Below, piece after piece: positions 1-8,528 of a stretch of DNA of 64,000 bases (the first letter of the stretch is position 1; each line of letters begins with the position of its first letter). The notes below the pieces were generated by a model. It was not told the DNA's origin. It made no database searches and saw only the letters and a program-made list of their open reading frames with translations. The position numbers and the translations under genes were made by a program. Source of the stretch: Granulimonas faecalis (lineage in GTDB: Bacteria > Actinomycetota > Coriobacteriia > Coriobacteriales > Atopobiaceae); NCBI RefSeq assembly GCF_022834715.1, contig NZ_BQKC01000001.1:780501-844500 (forward strand). Reading direction: 5' to 3'.

Positions 1-707
1 TGAAGATCGGTATCGTCGGCGCCATGGACAACGAGGTGCGCGACCTCGTCGCCCACATCGAGGGGGACAAGGTCACCGAGCGCAGCCACCTGGAGTTCCA
101 CGAGGGCACCATCGAGGGGGTGCCCGTGGTGGTGGTGAAGTCGGGTATCGGCAAGGTGTCCATGGCCGCGTGCGCCCAGCAGCTGTGCGACCTGTTCGCC
201 GTGACGCACCTCGTGAACACCGGCGTCGCCGGGGCCGTGGACGACCGCGTGGACATCGGCGACGTCGTGGTCTCCACCGCGGCCGTGCACCACGACATGG
301 ACGTCACGGCGCTGGGCTACCCCCTCGGCCAGGTGCCGGGCTATCCCACGCTGTTCGAGGCCGACCCCGCGCTCGTGGACGACTTCTGCGCCGCCGTGGC
401 CGAGGTGGCCCCCGGGGTCTCCGTGTTCAAGGGCGTCGTGGCCTCCGGCGAGCGGTTCGTGGCCGGCGGCGAGGACCGCGGGCGCATCCGCGGGGCGTTC
501 GATGCGCTGTGCTCCGAGATGGAGGGCGCCGCTCTGGCCCAGGTGGCGTGGCTGAACGACGTGCCGTTCGTGGTGCTCCGCGCCATGAGCGACAAGGCCG
601 ACGGCACCGGCGCCGAGTCCTACCAGCGGTTCGAGGACGAGGCCGCCTCCGTGATGGCCCACGCCCTGATGGCGGCGCTGCCCCGCATCGCAGGCCAGCC
701 CGCGTGA
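1..707 (+). CDS. mtnN: 5'-methylthioadenosine/S-adenosylhomocysteine nucleosidase, first base missing
   Basis: Cytosolic enzyme that hydrolyses the glycosidic bond of methylthioadenosine and S-adenosylhomocysteine in methionine salvage and the activated-methyl cycle. The window begins one base inside the start codon: TG then AAG ATC GGT reads (M)KIGIVGAMDNEV, the classical N-terminus of the family, so the protein is about 235 residues, a normal length. The motif SEMEGAALAQVA carries the substrate-binding Met-Glu pair and MSDKADG carries the catalytic Asp region. An internal ATG at 24 is less likely as start because conserved residues precede it. A terminator follows at about 786. The family call is firm; no operon partner is visible because the gene sits at the edge. 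Confidence 0.93.
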   Translation, partial: KIGIVGAMDNEVRDLVAHIEGDKVTERSHLEFHEGTIEGVPVVVVKSGIGKVSMAACAQQLCDLFAVTHLVNTGVAGAVDDRVDIGDVVVSTAAVHHDMDVTALGYPLGQVPGYPTLFEADPALVDDFCAAVAEVAPGVSVFKGVVASGERFVAGGEDRGRIRGAFDALCSEMEGAALAQVAWLNDVPFVVLRAMSDKADGTGAESYQRFEDEAASVMAHALMAALPRIAGQPA

Positions 708-731
708 CGGCGGTGCCGGCCGCTGTCGTCG

Positions 732-779
732 TGTGACAGCGGCGCCTGGCCCATCTGTCACTCTCCCTATTGCGACAAT
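732..779 (+). repeat. Intergenic repeat A, copy 1
   Basis: Contains the perfect 7-bp inverted repeat GTGACAG / CTGTCAC around a GCCTGGCCCAT core, followed by CTATTG. The same unit recurs at 44363-44410, in reverse orientation at 4805-4845, and in part at 9597-9612. It lies between mtnN and its terminator. Function unknown. Confidence 0.7.
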
Positions 780-785
780 GATATG

Positions 786-822
786 AAGGGGCGCCCGTCG
801 CCGTGGTACGGACGCCCCTTTT
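786..822 (+). terminator. Terminator after mtnN
   Basis: AAGGGGCG at 786 pairs with CGCCCCTT ending at 820, followed by a short T run. It lies between mtnN and the convergent gene ending at 872, so it may serve both strands. Confidence 0.6.
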
Positions 823-871
823 CCCGGGCATGACGGCGGTGCCAGGCCGCCGGGGGCCAAAGGCCGCGCTG

Positions 872-1795
872 CTATCGCTTCCCGCTGTAGTTGAGCCCGC
901 CCACGGCGGTCTCGATGGCGTCGCCGCCGCGGCAGAAGGCCTCGGCCACCACGGGGAAGCCGTCCACGGCCCCGTCGAAGAGGTCCATGAACGAGGCGTG
1001 GGACACCCTGCCGGTGAAGGGGTCGGTCCAGGGCAGGCGCCGTGGGTTGGCCAGCGGGCACACGTCCTCGCGCAGCACCTCGTGGGCCATGGCCTCCACC
1101 TGGGAGAACGTGCCGCGCAGGCGCTCCTCCACCAGGGCCACGGCCTCGCCGCGGGGCGACCCGGCCGGCTCGATCAGGCGGTAGACGGCCTGCATGTCGT
1201 CGACCGCGGCGCCGAACTCCTCGCAGGAGATGGAGATCCCGAACACCTGCCAGGCCACCTGCGAGAAGATCGCGCCGGCCACGCGGTCGATGCGCGGCGT
1301 GCGGCAGAGCTCCAGCGCCGGGTGGCAGGTGAGCACGGTGCTGTGGCGCTCCTTCCAGAGCATCCAGGAGTCGATGCGCCCCTCGATGATGGCGTGCACC
1401 TGACTGCCGCAGCCCTCGAGCTCGCCGTCGGAGGCGTCGATGATCTCGTCCTGTTCGGCGAAGATGAAGGGGTGCACGGAGCGGTCGAGCTGGTAATGGG
1501 CCACCAGGCCCAGGCAGAACGCGCGGCCGAGGCCCTGCTCGTCCTCGGGAAGGCGCCCCACGCTCTCGTGGGCTGCGGTGAAGGCGGGGGCCACGCGCGT
1601 GGAGTGCATGGAGGTGGCCAGCCGGTGGCAGGCCTTGAGCTCGGCGGGGAGCGCCCTGAAGCGGAAGAAGAAGGGATCGGGGCCCTGGTTGCCGAGGAGG
1701 AAGGCCAGGAGCTGCTCCTGGTCCTCCACGAGGCCCTCGGGAAGCTCCGGGGCGCATTTCTCGCCGAAGATGTGATGGGTTATCAAGGCAGGCAT
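872..1795 (-). CDS. Zinc-dependent phospholipase C-like protein
   Basis: A 307-residue protein that resembles the zinc-dependent phospholipase C / S1-P1 nuclease fold group often seen in Coriobacteriia and Clostridia. It opens with MPALITHHIFGE and has scattered conserved histidines in LITHH, GLVAHYQLDRSVHPF and SQVHAIIEGRID, plus NQGPDPFFF, all consistent with a helical His/Asp metal site. No signal peptide is visible, so it is probably cytoplasmic, unlike secreted clostridial toxins of this fold. The start ATG has AAGGAG seven bases upstream. It is convergent with mtnN. The family assignment is from motif pattern; the substrate is unknown. Confidence 0.7.
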   Translation of the reverse strand: MPALITHHIFGEKCAPELPEGLVEDQEQLLAFLLGNQGPDPFFFRFRALPAELKACHRLATSMHSTRVAPAFTAAHESVGRLPEDEQGLGRAFCLGLVAHYQLDRSVHPFIFAEQDEIIDASDGELEGCGSQVHAIIEGRIDSWMLWKERHSTVLTCHPALELCRTPRIDRVAGAIFSQVAWQVFGISISCEEFGAAVDDMQAVYRLIEPAGSPRGEAVALVEERLRGTFSQVEAMAHEVLREDVCPLANPRRLPWTDPFTGRVSHASFMDLFDGAVDGFPVVAEAFCRGGDAIETAVGGLNYSGKR

Positions 1796-1998
1796 CTGAT
1801 GGCTCCTTGTCGGTGTCGTCGGGCCGCTGGGGCGGGACCCAAAGTCTAGCGCACGGGAGGGTGTACCGTCCCTCTCCCCGCGGTCTATGGTCCGTGGGGA
1901 GATTCAGCACCGTTTCAACACCGAGGCGTATCTGGTTGCCTTTGTAGTCTATCGTGTGCCCGACGGGGCGGAGTGGCCCCCGCGGATAAAGGATATTG

Positions 1999-3264
1999 AT
2001 GAAACTTTTCAGTCATCACACGCGGCAGGAACGCGACTGGATCATGTACGACGTGGGCAACTCGGCCCTCGTGCTGCTGAGCACCACCGTCGTGCCCATC
2101 TACTTCAACGCGCTCGCCGCGGAGACCACCGACTCCGCCGGTCTCGTGGCCCAGTGGGGCATGGCGCAGACCGTCGCGTCGCTCATCGTGGCCCTGCTCA
2201 TGCCCGTCCTCGGCTCCCTGGCCGACTACAGGGGCAACAAGATCAAGTTCTTTATCGGGTTCTTCGCCACGGGCCTCGTGGCCTGCTTCTGCCAGGCGCT
2301 CCCGGTGTCCGCGGCCGTGTTCCTCGCCATCTTCGTGGTGGCCACGGTGGGCCTCAACTCGTCCATGACGTTCTATGACGCCATGCTCGTGGACATCACG
2401 GACGACGAGAGGATGGACGACATCTCCTCCGCGGGCTTTGCCTGGGGCTACATCGGCTCCACCGTCCCGTTCGTCGCCTGTATCGCCCTCATCTTCGGGG
2501 GCCCGGCCCTGCTCGGCCTCGACTCCATGCTCTGCACCCAGCTGTCGTTCGTCATCACCGGAATCTGGTGGCTCTGCTTCACCGTCCCGCTGCTCCGCAG
2601 CTACCGGCAGGTGCACTACAAGCGCTCCGAGGACGCCCGCGCCGAGGTGCTCGACACCTTCCGCGGCCTCGCCCGCACCATGCGCGACATCTTCCACGAC
2701 AGGCGCCTGTTCGTGTTCCTCGTTGCTTTCTTCTTCTACATCGACGGCGTCCACACCGTCATCGCCATGGCCACGAGCTACGGCTCGGCCTTGGGCATCG
2801 ACTCCACGCACCTCATCCTGGCGCTCCTCGTGACCCAGTTCGTGGCGTTCCCCTCGGCCGTCGCCTACGGCAGGTTGGCCGACCGCTTCGGCACCCTCAC
2901 CATGATCCTCGTCGCCGTGGTCGCCTACTGCGGCATCGTGGGCTTTGCGGCCTTCTTCCTCAAGACGGCCACCGAGTTCTGGGTCCTCGCCGTGCTCGTG
3001 GGTCTCTTCCAGGGCGGCATCCAGGCCCTGTCGCGCTCGTACTTTGGCAAGATCATCCCCAAGGACCGCGCCAACGAGTACTTTGGCTTCTACGACATCT
3101 TCGGCCGCTACGCGAGCGTCATGGGCACCCTCCTGGTGTCGGTGGTGACGGCCGCCACGGGCTCCGCCGAGCTCGGCGTGCTGTCCATCGCCATCCTCCT
3201 CGTGGTCGGCTTCGTGATGCTGCTGCTCATGCCCAAGGAGCACGGGGAGCCCGCCGGCGCCTAG
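1999..3264 (+). CDS. MFS transporter, UMF1 (Atg22-like) family
   Basis: A 421-residue integral membrane protein with about 12 hydrophobic segments. The N-terminal RDWIMYDVGNSALVLLSTTV matches the W-x-x-YD-x-(G/A)NSA signature of UMF1/Atg22-type major facilitator proteins, and LGSLADYRGNK is the loop 2-3 MFS motif. GIQALSRSYFGKIIPK near residue 340 is also typical. ATG 1999 is preferred over TTG 1996 because AAAGGA lies five bases upstream. Members of this family are proposed small-solute exporters or importers, but bacterial substrates are mostly unknown. It stands alone, with mntP downstream on the same strand after a repeat. Confidence 0.83.
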   Translation: MKLFSHHTRQERDWIMYDVGNSALVLLSTTVVPIYFNALAAETTDSAGLVAQWGMAQTVASLIVALLMPVLGSLADYRGNKIKFFIGFFATGLVACFCQALPVSAAVFLAIFVVATVGLNSSMTFYDAMLVDITDDERMDDISSAGFAWGYIGSTVPFVACIALIFGGPALLGLDSMLCTQLSFVITGIWWLCFTVPLLRSYRQVHYKRSEDARAEVLDTFRGLARTMRDIFHDRRLFVFLVAFFFYIDGVHTVIAMATSYGSALGIDSTHLILALLVTQFVAFPSAVAYGRLADRFGTLTMILVAVVAYCGIVGFAAFFLKTATEFWVLAVLVGLFQGGIQALSRSYFGKIIPKDRANEYFGFYDIFGRYASVMGTLLVSVVTAATGSAELGVLSIAILLVVGFVMLLLMPKEHGEPAGA

Positions 3265-3283
3265 GGCCTGGCCCGCGGCCCCC

Positions 3284-3334
3284 TGTCCCATCACCCGGAC
3301 ACTTCTGTCCCACCACCTGGACACTTCTGTCTCA
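3284..3334 (+). repeat. Intergenic repeat B, copy 1 (22-bp period)
   Basis: TGTCCCA at 3284, TGTCCCA at 3306 and TGTCTCA at 3328: three boxes at exactly 22-bp spacing, with ACCCGGACACTT-type spacers. TGTCC and GGACA can pair within each unit. The same arrangement occurs at 15140-15190 and inverted at 44471-44521. Confidence 0.75.
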
Positions 3335-3422
3335 CACCGTCCGGCCCCGCGTCGTCGCTCCCTTCGCGGAGGAGCCGGCGGCGTTATCATGGTGGGCCGT
3401 TCGGTCGGAGAGGGGAGTGCCC

Positions 3423-4025
3423 GTGGGTCTCGGTGAGTGTCTCGTTCTGGGTGTGGCCCTGGCCATGGACGCGTTCGCCGTCACCGTCTCCAACACGCTG
3501 GCCGCTCCCGGTGCCCGGCGCCGCCGGCTTCTGCTCATGCCGTTGCTCTTCGGCCTCTTCCAGGGTCTCATGACCCTGCTGGGCAGCCTTCTCGGGTCGC
3601 TCTTCGGCGACGTCATCGAGCGCTTCTCGGGCCTAGTCGCCCTCGTGGTGCTCGGCGCCATCGGCGTCAACATGGTTCGCGAGGGCCTGGGCGCCCTGCG
3701 TCCGGTTGCTGCCGAGGAGGTCGCCGCAAAGGGGAGCCCGGCCGAGGAGGACCGCGACTGCGGCGGGGACGACGTCCTCTCCCCCGGCCGGCTCCTGCTC
3801 GAGGCCGTCGCCACGTCCATCGACGCCTTTGCCGTGGGTGTGTCGCTCCGCGCCATGGGCGTGGCCGTCGGGCCCGCCTCCACGGTCATCGGCCTCGTGA
3901 CGGCGGCTCTCTGTGTGGCCGCCATCGCCTGCGGCCGCTGGGTGGGGCCGCGCATCGGCGACCGGGCCCAGGTGGCGGGCGGTGTGGTCCTCGTCGCCCT
4001 GGGCGTCAAGGCGTTCTTCTTCTAG
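3423..4025 (+). CDS. mntP: Manganese efflux pump MntP
   Basis: Membrane exporter that protects against manganese excess. The 200-residue protein is made of two DUF204 repeats, each opening with the conserved acidic motif: ALAMDAFAVTVSN near residue 14 and ATSIDAFAVGVSL near residue 128. Six hydrophobic segments flank a hydrophilic central loop of about 25 residues. GTG 3423 is chosen for the AGGGGAG about six bases upstream; GTG 3417 in the same frame is possible. Many mntP genes are preceded by a yybP-ykoY riboswitch; I could not recognise one in the 158 bp upstream, which instead hold repeat B. Confidence 0.88.
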   Translation: MGLGECLVLGVALAMDAFAVTVSNTLAAPGARRRRLLLMPLLFGLFQGLMTLLGSLLGSLFGDVIERFSGLVALVVLGAIGVNMVREGLGALRPVAAEEVAAKGSPAEEDRDCGGDDVLSPGRLLLEAVATSIDAFAVGVSLRAMGVAVGPASTVIGLVTAALCVAAIACGRWVGPRIGDRAQVAGGVVLVALGVKAFFF

Positions 4026-4192
4026 CCCGCCCCCCCCGGCGCCCACCTGCTGCCGGCCGCCCGGCAGCCGCCCGTCGCGGGTGCCCGCCCGCCGCGGCCC
4101 ATTGATATGGGGGCTCGGGTCCTTTGGTTTACCCTGTGCACGAATGGGGCAAAAAACTTCGACAGCAAACGAAGCGATGCAAAGGAGCCCCC

Positions 4193-4714
4193 GTGAACAC
4201 GCTGTTCAGGCGCACGAAAGCGTCCATCATCTTTCTCGGCATTGCCATGACCCTGCTGGGTCTGGCCTTCTTCATCAACCCTGTGGACTCGATCCTCTTC
4301 GTGGTCTACTGCTGCGCGTGGGCGTTCCTGTTCGCGGGCGTCGGCACCCTCGTGGGCTACTTCCGCCACGACCCGGCCGACCGCGGTGCCGCCAACATCG
4401 TGCTCGCCGTCCTCGAGATCGTCTGCTCCGTCTACATCTTCTTCTTCCCCGGCTGGTCCACCGTGGCCCTCTGCATCTTCCTGGGCTGCGTGGTCTTTGT
4501 CACCGGCATCTGGGACGTCGCCGAGGCCCTCTCCTTCCGCAAGGTCGAGGGCGGCAGCTGGGGCCTCTGGCTGGTGTTGGGCATCATCACCATCATCCTG
4601 GGCTTCCTGACGCTCTTCGCGCCGTTCATGATGGCCGAGGCCATCATGATCGTGGCCGGCATCTCCCTGGTGTTCGACGGCATCACCGAGATCGTCCTCG
4701 GCGTCCGCATGTAG
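4193..4714 (+). CDS. HdeD/DUF308 family membrane protein
   Basis: A 173-residue protein with six hydrophobic segments arranged as three helical pairs, the layout of HdeD-type (DUF308) proteins. HdeD in E. coli is linked to acid tolerance at high cell density; here the role is only inferred. Characteristic segments are SIIFLGIAMTLLGLAFFINP at the N-terminus and WGLWLVLGIITIILGFLTLF in the middle. GTG 4193 is chosen for AAAGGAG six bases upstream; a longer upstream reading frame has no ribosome site. It is a single-gene unit with its own terminator. Confidence 0.82.
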   Translation: MNTLFRRTKASIIFLGIAMTLLGLAFFINPVDSILFVVYCCAWAFLFAGVGTLVGYFRHDPADRGAANIVLAVLEIVCSVYIFFFPGWSTVALCIFLGCVVFVTGIWDVAEALSFRKVEGGSWGLWLVLGIITIILGFLTLFAPFMMAEAIMIVAGISLVFDGITEIVLGVRM

Positions 4715-4736
4715 CTACCGCCCCACGCGCGCTGCC

Positions 4737-4773
4737 AAGGCGCCCGGTGCCTCGCGGCATCGGGCGCCTTTTC
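4737..4773 (+). terminator. Terminator after HdeD-like gene
   Basis: AAGGCGCCCGGTGCC pairs with GGCATCGGGCGCCTT around a TCGC loop, followed by TTTT. Confidence 0.85.
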
Positions 4774-4804
4774 CGTGCCGTGCCGCTGGACCATCAACTC
4801 TCGA

Positions 4805-4880
4805 ATAGACAAAGTGACAGATGGGCCAGGCCCCTCTGTCTCACGCTAGCCGAAGGCCAGGCCCCTCTGTCGCGCCGTGC
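4805..4880 (-). repeat. Intergenic repeat A, copy 2 plus a degenerate half copy
   Basis: Read on the minus strand, GCCTGGCCCATCTGTCAC is followed by CTATT, exactly as in copy 1. A second partial GGCCAGGCCCCTCTGTC lies at about 4855. The stretch is between the HdeD terminator and the lactate permease terminator. Confidence 0.65.
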
Positions 4881-4888
4881 CCCGCCGC

Positions 4889-4927
4889 AAGAAGGGCGGG
4901 CCCCGCCGTCGCCAGCGGGGCCCGCCC
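4889..4927 (-). terminator. Terminator after lactate permease
   Basis: On the minus strand a 13-bp GC stem (GGGCGGGCCCCGC with its complement) and a GCGA-type loop are followed by TTCTT, downstream of the stop at 4953. Confidence 0.8.
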
Positions 4928-4952
4928 GGGGCCGTGCTCTATGGGGTCGGCG

Positions 4953-6509
4953 CTACCGCACCGGGAACAGCGGCGCGCCGAAGAAGCACACCAGCATCAT
5001 CACGACCACATAGCCGATGAAGTACGGTAGGACGCGCGAGAAGATCTCGGAGTCCTCGCCGTTGCAGTCGCACGCGGCGCTGCCGATGGCGATGGACTGC
5101 GGAGAGAGCATCTTGCCGGCCGAGACGCCCACGGAGTTGGCGGCCACGAGCCAGTAGGGGTTGGCGCCGATGGCCGTGGCGGCCTCCAGCTGCACGCCGC
5201 CGAACAGCGTGGACGAGCTGGTGCCGGAGCCGGTGACGAACGTGCCCAGGGCGCCCAGCACCGGGGCGATGGCCGGGTAGAACGCGCCCAGGGTGCCCAC
5301 GAAGAACGCGGAGATGGCGCTCGTCATGCCGGAGTAGCCCATGAGTTTGGCCACGGCCAGGACCGAGAGCATGGTGACCACGGTCTTGCTCATCTGCCTG
5401 GCGGTGGCGCCGAGCACGGAGACCATGTCGCGCCACCCGCACCCCTGGATGAGGCCGCCCGCAACGCCGCAGAGCAAGATCAGCACGCCGGGGGTGTTGA
5501 TCCACTTGAACGTGAGCGTGGCGTTGGGGTCGCCGGCGTAGATGTTCACGGTCGACTTGATCGAGGCCAGCGGCTCTGAGATGAACGGGAACAGGCTGGA
5601 GGTGAGCAGCAGCACCACGAAGATGAGGATGAAGGGCGACCAGGCCACCACGGCGCTGCGGAGGTCGACGGTGACCGCGTCGTCGGGGTCAAGGTTGTCG
5701 ATGGCGTACCGTTCGGGGACGGGGCGGTCCTTCTGGAACAGGGCGAACGCAACGGTGCACACGAGGGAGCACACGGCGCCCACGATGACGGCGAGGTCGG
5801 CGCCGATGGTGGAGGCGCACACGAACTCGGCGGCCAGGAACGAGAGGGACGTGACGCACAGCAGCGGCACCATCCCCTTGAGGGCGCCCTTGCCGCCGGC
5901 CACGAGACACATGAGGAACGGCGTGGCGACCACGAGGGGCGCCACCTGGACGACCTGCATGGTGCTGAGTTGCACCACGTCGAGGCCGGTGATGGTGGCC
6001 AGCGTGTTGGTGGGGATGCCGATGGAGCCGAACATGGTGGGCACGCCGTTGGCGAGCAGGCACGAGAGGATGGCCGTCACGGGGTTGATGCCCAGGGCCA
6101 CGAGCATGGAGGCCGGGATGGCCACGGCGCTGCCGAAGCCGGCCATGCCCTCGAGAAAGCCGCCGAAACACCAGCCGATGAGGATGGTGAGCACGCGCTT
6201 GTCGGAGGACACGCCCATGAGCTGGGCCTTGATGACCTCCATGGCGCCGGTGTGCACGGTGAGGTTGTAGACCCACACGGCGGCGACGATGACGATGGTG
6301 ATGGGCCACAGGGCCATGGCGAAACCCTCGGCCGCAGCGGTGACGGCGTTCCACGCCGGCATCCGCCAGATGAGGAGCGCCTCGACGGCGGTGACGGCGA
6401 GGGCGCCCAGGGCCGCGGCGTAGGCCTCCCACTTGAGGGCGGTCAGGGCCACGATGAGAAAGGCGATGGGCAACAGCGCCAGGATGAACATTCCTAGAAT
6501 CGCGATCAT
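4953..6509 (-). CDS. lctP: L-lactate permease
   Basis: Proton-coupled L-lactate (and glycolate) carrier of the LctP family in the cytoplasmic membrane. The 518-residue, about 14-helix protein has the family hallmarks GGFLEGMAGFGSAVAIPASM near residue 115, FGSIGIPTNTLA near 170, and VTGSGTSSSTLFGG plus SPQSIAIG in the C-terminal third. ATG 6509 gives the expected N-terminus MIAILGMFILALLPIAF; ATG 6533 would add eight residues but lies beside the U-tract of a terminator. Neither start has a well-spaced ribosome site: GGAG directly abuts 6509. The upstream neighbour is an ABC importer on the same strand, separated by that terminator. Confidence 0.9.
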   Translation of the reverse strand: MIAILGMFILALLPIAFLIVALTALKWEAYAAALGALAVTAVEALLIWRMPAWNAVTAAAEGFAMALWPITIVIVAAVWVYNLTVHTGAMEVIKAQLMGVSSDKRVLTILIGWCFGGFLEGMAGFGSAVAIPASMLVALGINPVTAILSCLLANGVPTMFGSIGIPTNTLATITGLDVVQLSTMQVVQVAPLVVATPFLMCLVAGGKGALKGMVPLLCVTSLSFLAAEFVCASTIGADLAVIVGAVCSLVCTVAFALFQKDRPVPERYAIDNLDPDDAVTVDLRSAVVAWSPFILIFVVLLLTSSLFPFISEPLASIKSTVNIYAGDPNATLTFKWINTPGVLILLCGVAGGLIQGCGWRDMVSVLGATARQMSKTVVTMLSVLAVAKLMGYSGMTSAISAFFVGTLGAFYPAIAPVLGALGTFVTGSGTSSSTLFGGVQLEAATAIGANPYWLVAANSVGVSAGKMLSPQSIAIGSAACDCNGEDSEIFSRVLPYFIGYVVVMMLVCFFGAPLFPVR

Positions 6510-6535
6510 CTCCAAAGGTCGGTGCGGCCCCATGG

Positions 6536-6568
6536 AAAACGCCCCCGCCGCGGGTAGCGACGGGGGCG
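6536..6568 (-). terminator. Terminator between ABC importer operon and lctP
   Basis: On the minus strand CGCCCCCGTCGC pairs with GCGGCGGGGGCG and is followed by TTTT. It ends only about 27 bases before the lctP start, so it could also act as an attenuator in the lctP leader. Confidence 0.75.
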
Positions 6569-6691
6569 TGGAGTGCTGGGGTTCGCGCTGCTCGTAGCAC
6601 GAATTGTAGTACGCGGCCCTGCCGCGGAGACCGTCGGGGGGCCTGCGGCTCTCATATACTTGGCGGCCGCCGGTTCCGGGGTGATGTGCTC

Positions 6692-7501
6692 TCAGCCCAG
6701 CAGCATGCGGTCGTTGTCCAGGGCCGAGCCCGAGACCTCCTCGAACTTGCGCAGCAGGTCCTCGACGGAGAGGGCGTCTTTCTCGGCGCCGCGCACGTCG
6801 TAGATGATGCGCCCCTCCCACATCATGATCAGGCGGTTGCCCATGGAGAGGGCGTCGGCCATGTTGTGGGTCACCATGAACGTGGTGAGGCCCTGCTCGC
6901 CCACGATGGTGCGGATGAGCCCCAGCACCTTGGAGGCCGTGGAGGGGTCCAGGGCGGCCGTGGGCTCGTCGAGCAGGAGCAGGTCTGGCTTCTGGAGCGT
7001 GGCCATGAGGAGCGTGAGCGCCTGGCGCTGGCCGCCGGAGAGAAGGCCCACCTTGTCCGCCAGGCGGTCCTCCAGGCCCAGGCCCAGGCCGGCGAGGCGC
7101 TCGCGGAACATGGCGCGCTCGTCGCGGGTCACGCCCCAGGCCAGCGTACGCCGCTTGCCGCGGCGGTAGGCCATGGCCAGGTTCTCCGAGATCTGCATGT
7201 CGGCCGCGGTGCCGCGCATGGGGTCCTGGAACACGCGGCCCAGGTACCTGGCGCGCTGGGGCTCGGAGAGCAGTGTGACGTCGCGGCCGTCCAGGGTCAC
7301 GGTGCCGCCGTCGGGCAGGAACATGCCCGCGATGATGTTGAGCAGCGTGGACTTGCCGGCTCCGTTGCCGCCGATGATGGTCACGAAGTCGCCGCGCTCC
7401 ACCGTGAGGTCGCACGGGTGCAGGGCGCGCTTCTCGGTGGCGGTGCCGCGGTTGAAGGTCTTGGAGACGTGCCTGAGCACGAGCATGTCGTTTCCCGCCA
7501 T
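6692..7501 (-). CDS. ABC transporter ATP-binding protein (TrpZ-like)
   Basis: Cytoplasmic ATPase of a three-component importer. The 269-residue protein has Walker A GGNGAGKST near residue 43, the signature LLSGGQRQALTLLMA near 152, Walker B LLLLDEPTAALDP near 174 and the H-loop VTHNMADAL. Its ATG shares one base with the permease stop codon (TGATG), which indicates translational coupling. Together with the permease and lipoprotein it matches the TrpXYZ / YtrF-type group associated with PF04392 binding proteins. The cargo cannot be told from sequence; aromatic amino acids are the known example. Confidence 0.88.
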   Translation of the reverse strand: MAGNDMLVLRHVSKTFNRGTATEKRALHPCDLTVERGDFVTIIGGNGAGKSTLLNIIAGMFLPDGGTVTLDGRDVTLLSEPQRARYLGRVFQDPMRGTAADMQISENLAMAYRRGKRRTLAWGVTRDERAMFRERLAGLGLGLEDRLADKVGLLSGGQRQALTLLMATLQKPDLLLLDEPTAALDPSTASKVLGLIRTIVGEQGLTTFMVTHNMADALSMGNRLIMMWEGRIIYDVRGAEKDALSVEDLLRKFEEVSGSALDNDRMLLG

Positions 7502-8421
7502 CACTCGCTCACCCCTTCCCTCTGGTAGGAGCTCCGTTGCCTGGCCTTGCCCGCCAGGTAGGGGACGCCCAGGGCGAAGACCACGATGAGGGCGGTGAGG
7601 AGCTTCATGTCGTTGGCGTCGAGGCCCATCTGCAGGACGACGGCGCGGATCAGGAAGTACGCGGCCGAGCCCACCACGGCGGCCACGAGGCGGCTGCCGA
7701 AGGAGCGCAGCCTGCCGGGCGTGAGCCGCCCGAGCGCCTCGCCGATGACGATGGCGGCCAGGCCGATGACGATGGCACCGGTGCCCATGCCCACGTCGGC
7801 GTACTTCTGGCTCTGGCACACGAGGGCGCCGGACATGGCCACGAGGCCGTTGGAGACCATGAGGGCCAGGAGCACCGCCATGCGGGTGTCGACGCCAAGG
7901 GCGCGGGCCATGTCGGGGTTGTTACCCGTGGCGCGCAGGGAGCTGCCCACCTCCGTGCCGAAGAACCAGTAGAGCAGGCCCACGAGCGCCGCGGCCATGG
8001 CCGCGGCCACCACGAGCACCACGATGTCGCGGGGGAGGCCCGTGAGGTCGGCGACGTCGGTGTAGACGGTGCGGGCGTTGAGCAGGGGCGTGTTGGACTT
8101 GCCCATGATCCGCAGGTTGACCGACCACAGGCCGATCATCGTGAGGATGCCTGCGAGGATGGCGGGGATGTTGAGCAGCGCGTGCATGAGGCCCGTGCAG
8201 CCGCCGGCCAGGGCGCCCGCGCCGAAGGCGAGGAGCACGGCGAGCCAGGGGTCTACCCCGCCGGTGGCCATGGCCGTGGCGGCCACGCAGCCGCCGAGGG
8301 CGAACGTGCCGTCGACGGAGAGGTCGGCGATGTTCAGGAGCTTGTACGTGATGTAGACGCCCAGCACCATGACGCCCCAGAGGATGCCTTGGTTGATGGC
8401 GCTGAAGAGTGCGGCAGCCAT
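7501..8421 (-). CDS. ABC transporter permease (TrpY-like)
   Basis: Inner-membrane permease of the branched-chain/LivH-like fold (BPD_transp_2), 306 residues with eight or more hydrophobic segments. YKLLNIADLSVDGTFALGG near residue 30 and SLRATGNNPDMARALGVDT near residue 180 (the ATPase-coupling loop) are the typical motifs of permeases paired with PF04392 binding proteins. ATG 8421 is chosen over a longer reading to 8475 because GAAAGGGG lies four bases upstream. It is the middle gene of a lipoprotein-permease-ATPase operon and overlaps the ATPase start by one base. Confidence 0.87.
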   Translation of the reverse strand: MAAALFSAINQGILWGVMVLGVYITYKLLNIADLSVDGTFALGGCVAATAMATGGVDPWLAVLLAFGAGALAGGCTGLMHALLNIPAILAGILTMIGLWSVNLRIMGKSNTPLLNARTVYTDVADLTGLPRDIVVLVVAAAMAAALVGLLYWFFGTEVGSSLRATGNNPDMARALGVDTRMAVLLALMVSNGLVAMSGALVCQSQKYADVGMGTGAIVIGLAAIVIGEALGRLTPGRLRSFGSRLVAAVVGSAAYFLIRAVVLQMGLDANDMKLLTALIVVFALGVPYLAGKARQRSSYQREGVSE

Positions 8422-8528
8422 ATGGCCCCTTTCACAGGCCATGGGCACCTGGACAAGAACGGTCCGGGCACCCATGGCAAAACGGTTGCGGTCTTCAGGC
8501 CTCGCGACGGCAGAGGCACTGACAGGGG

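Noticed and set aside
3284-3334. Possible small CRISPR array
   Set aside because: Boxes are only 7 bp and the 15-bp spacers are themselves conserved between loci, so there are no unique spacers and no cas genes.
3265-3422. yybP-ykoY manganese riboswitch before mntP
   Set aside because: The gap is short, filled by repeat B, and the conserved bulge motifs of that riboswitch could not be found.
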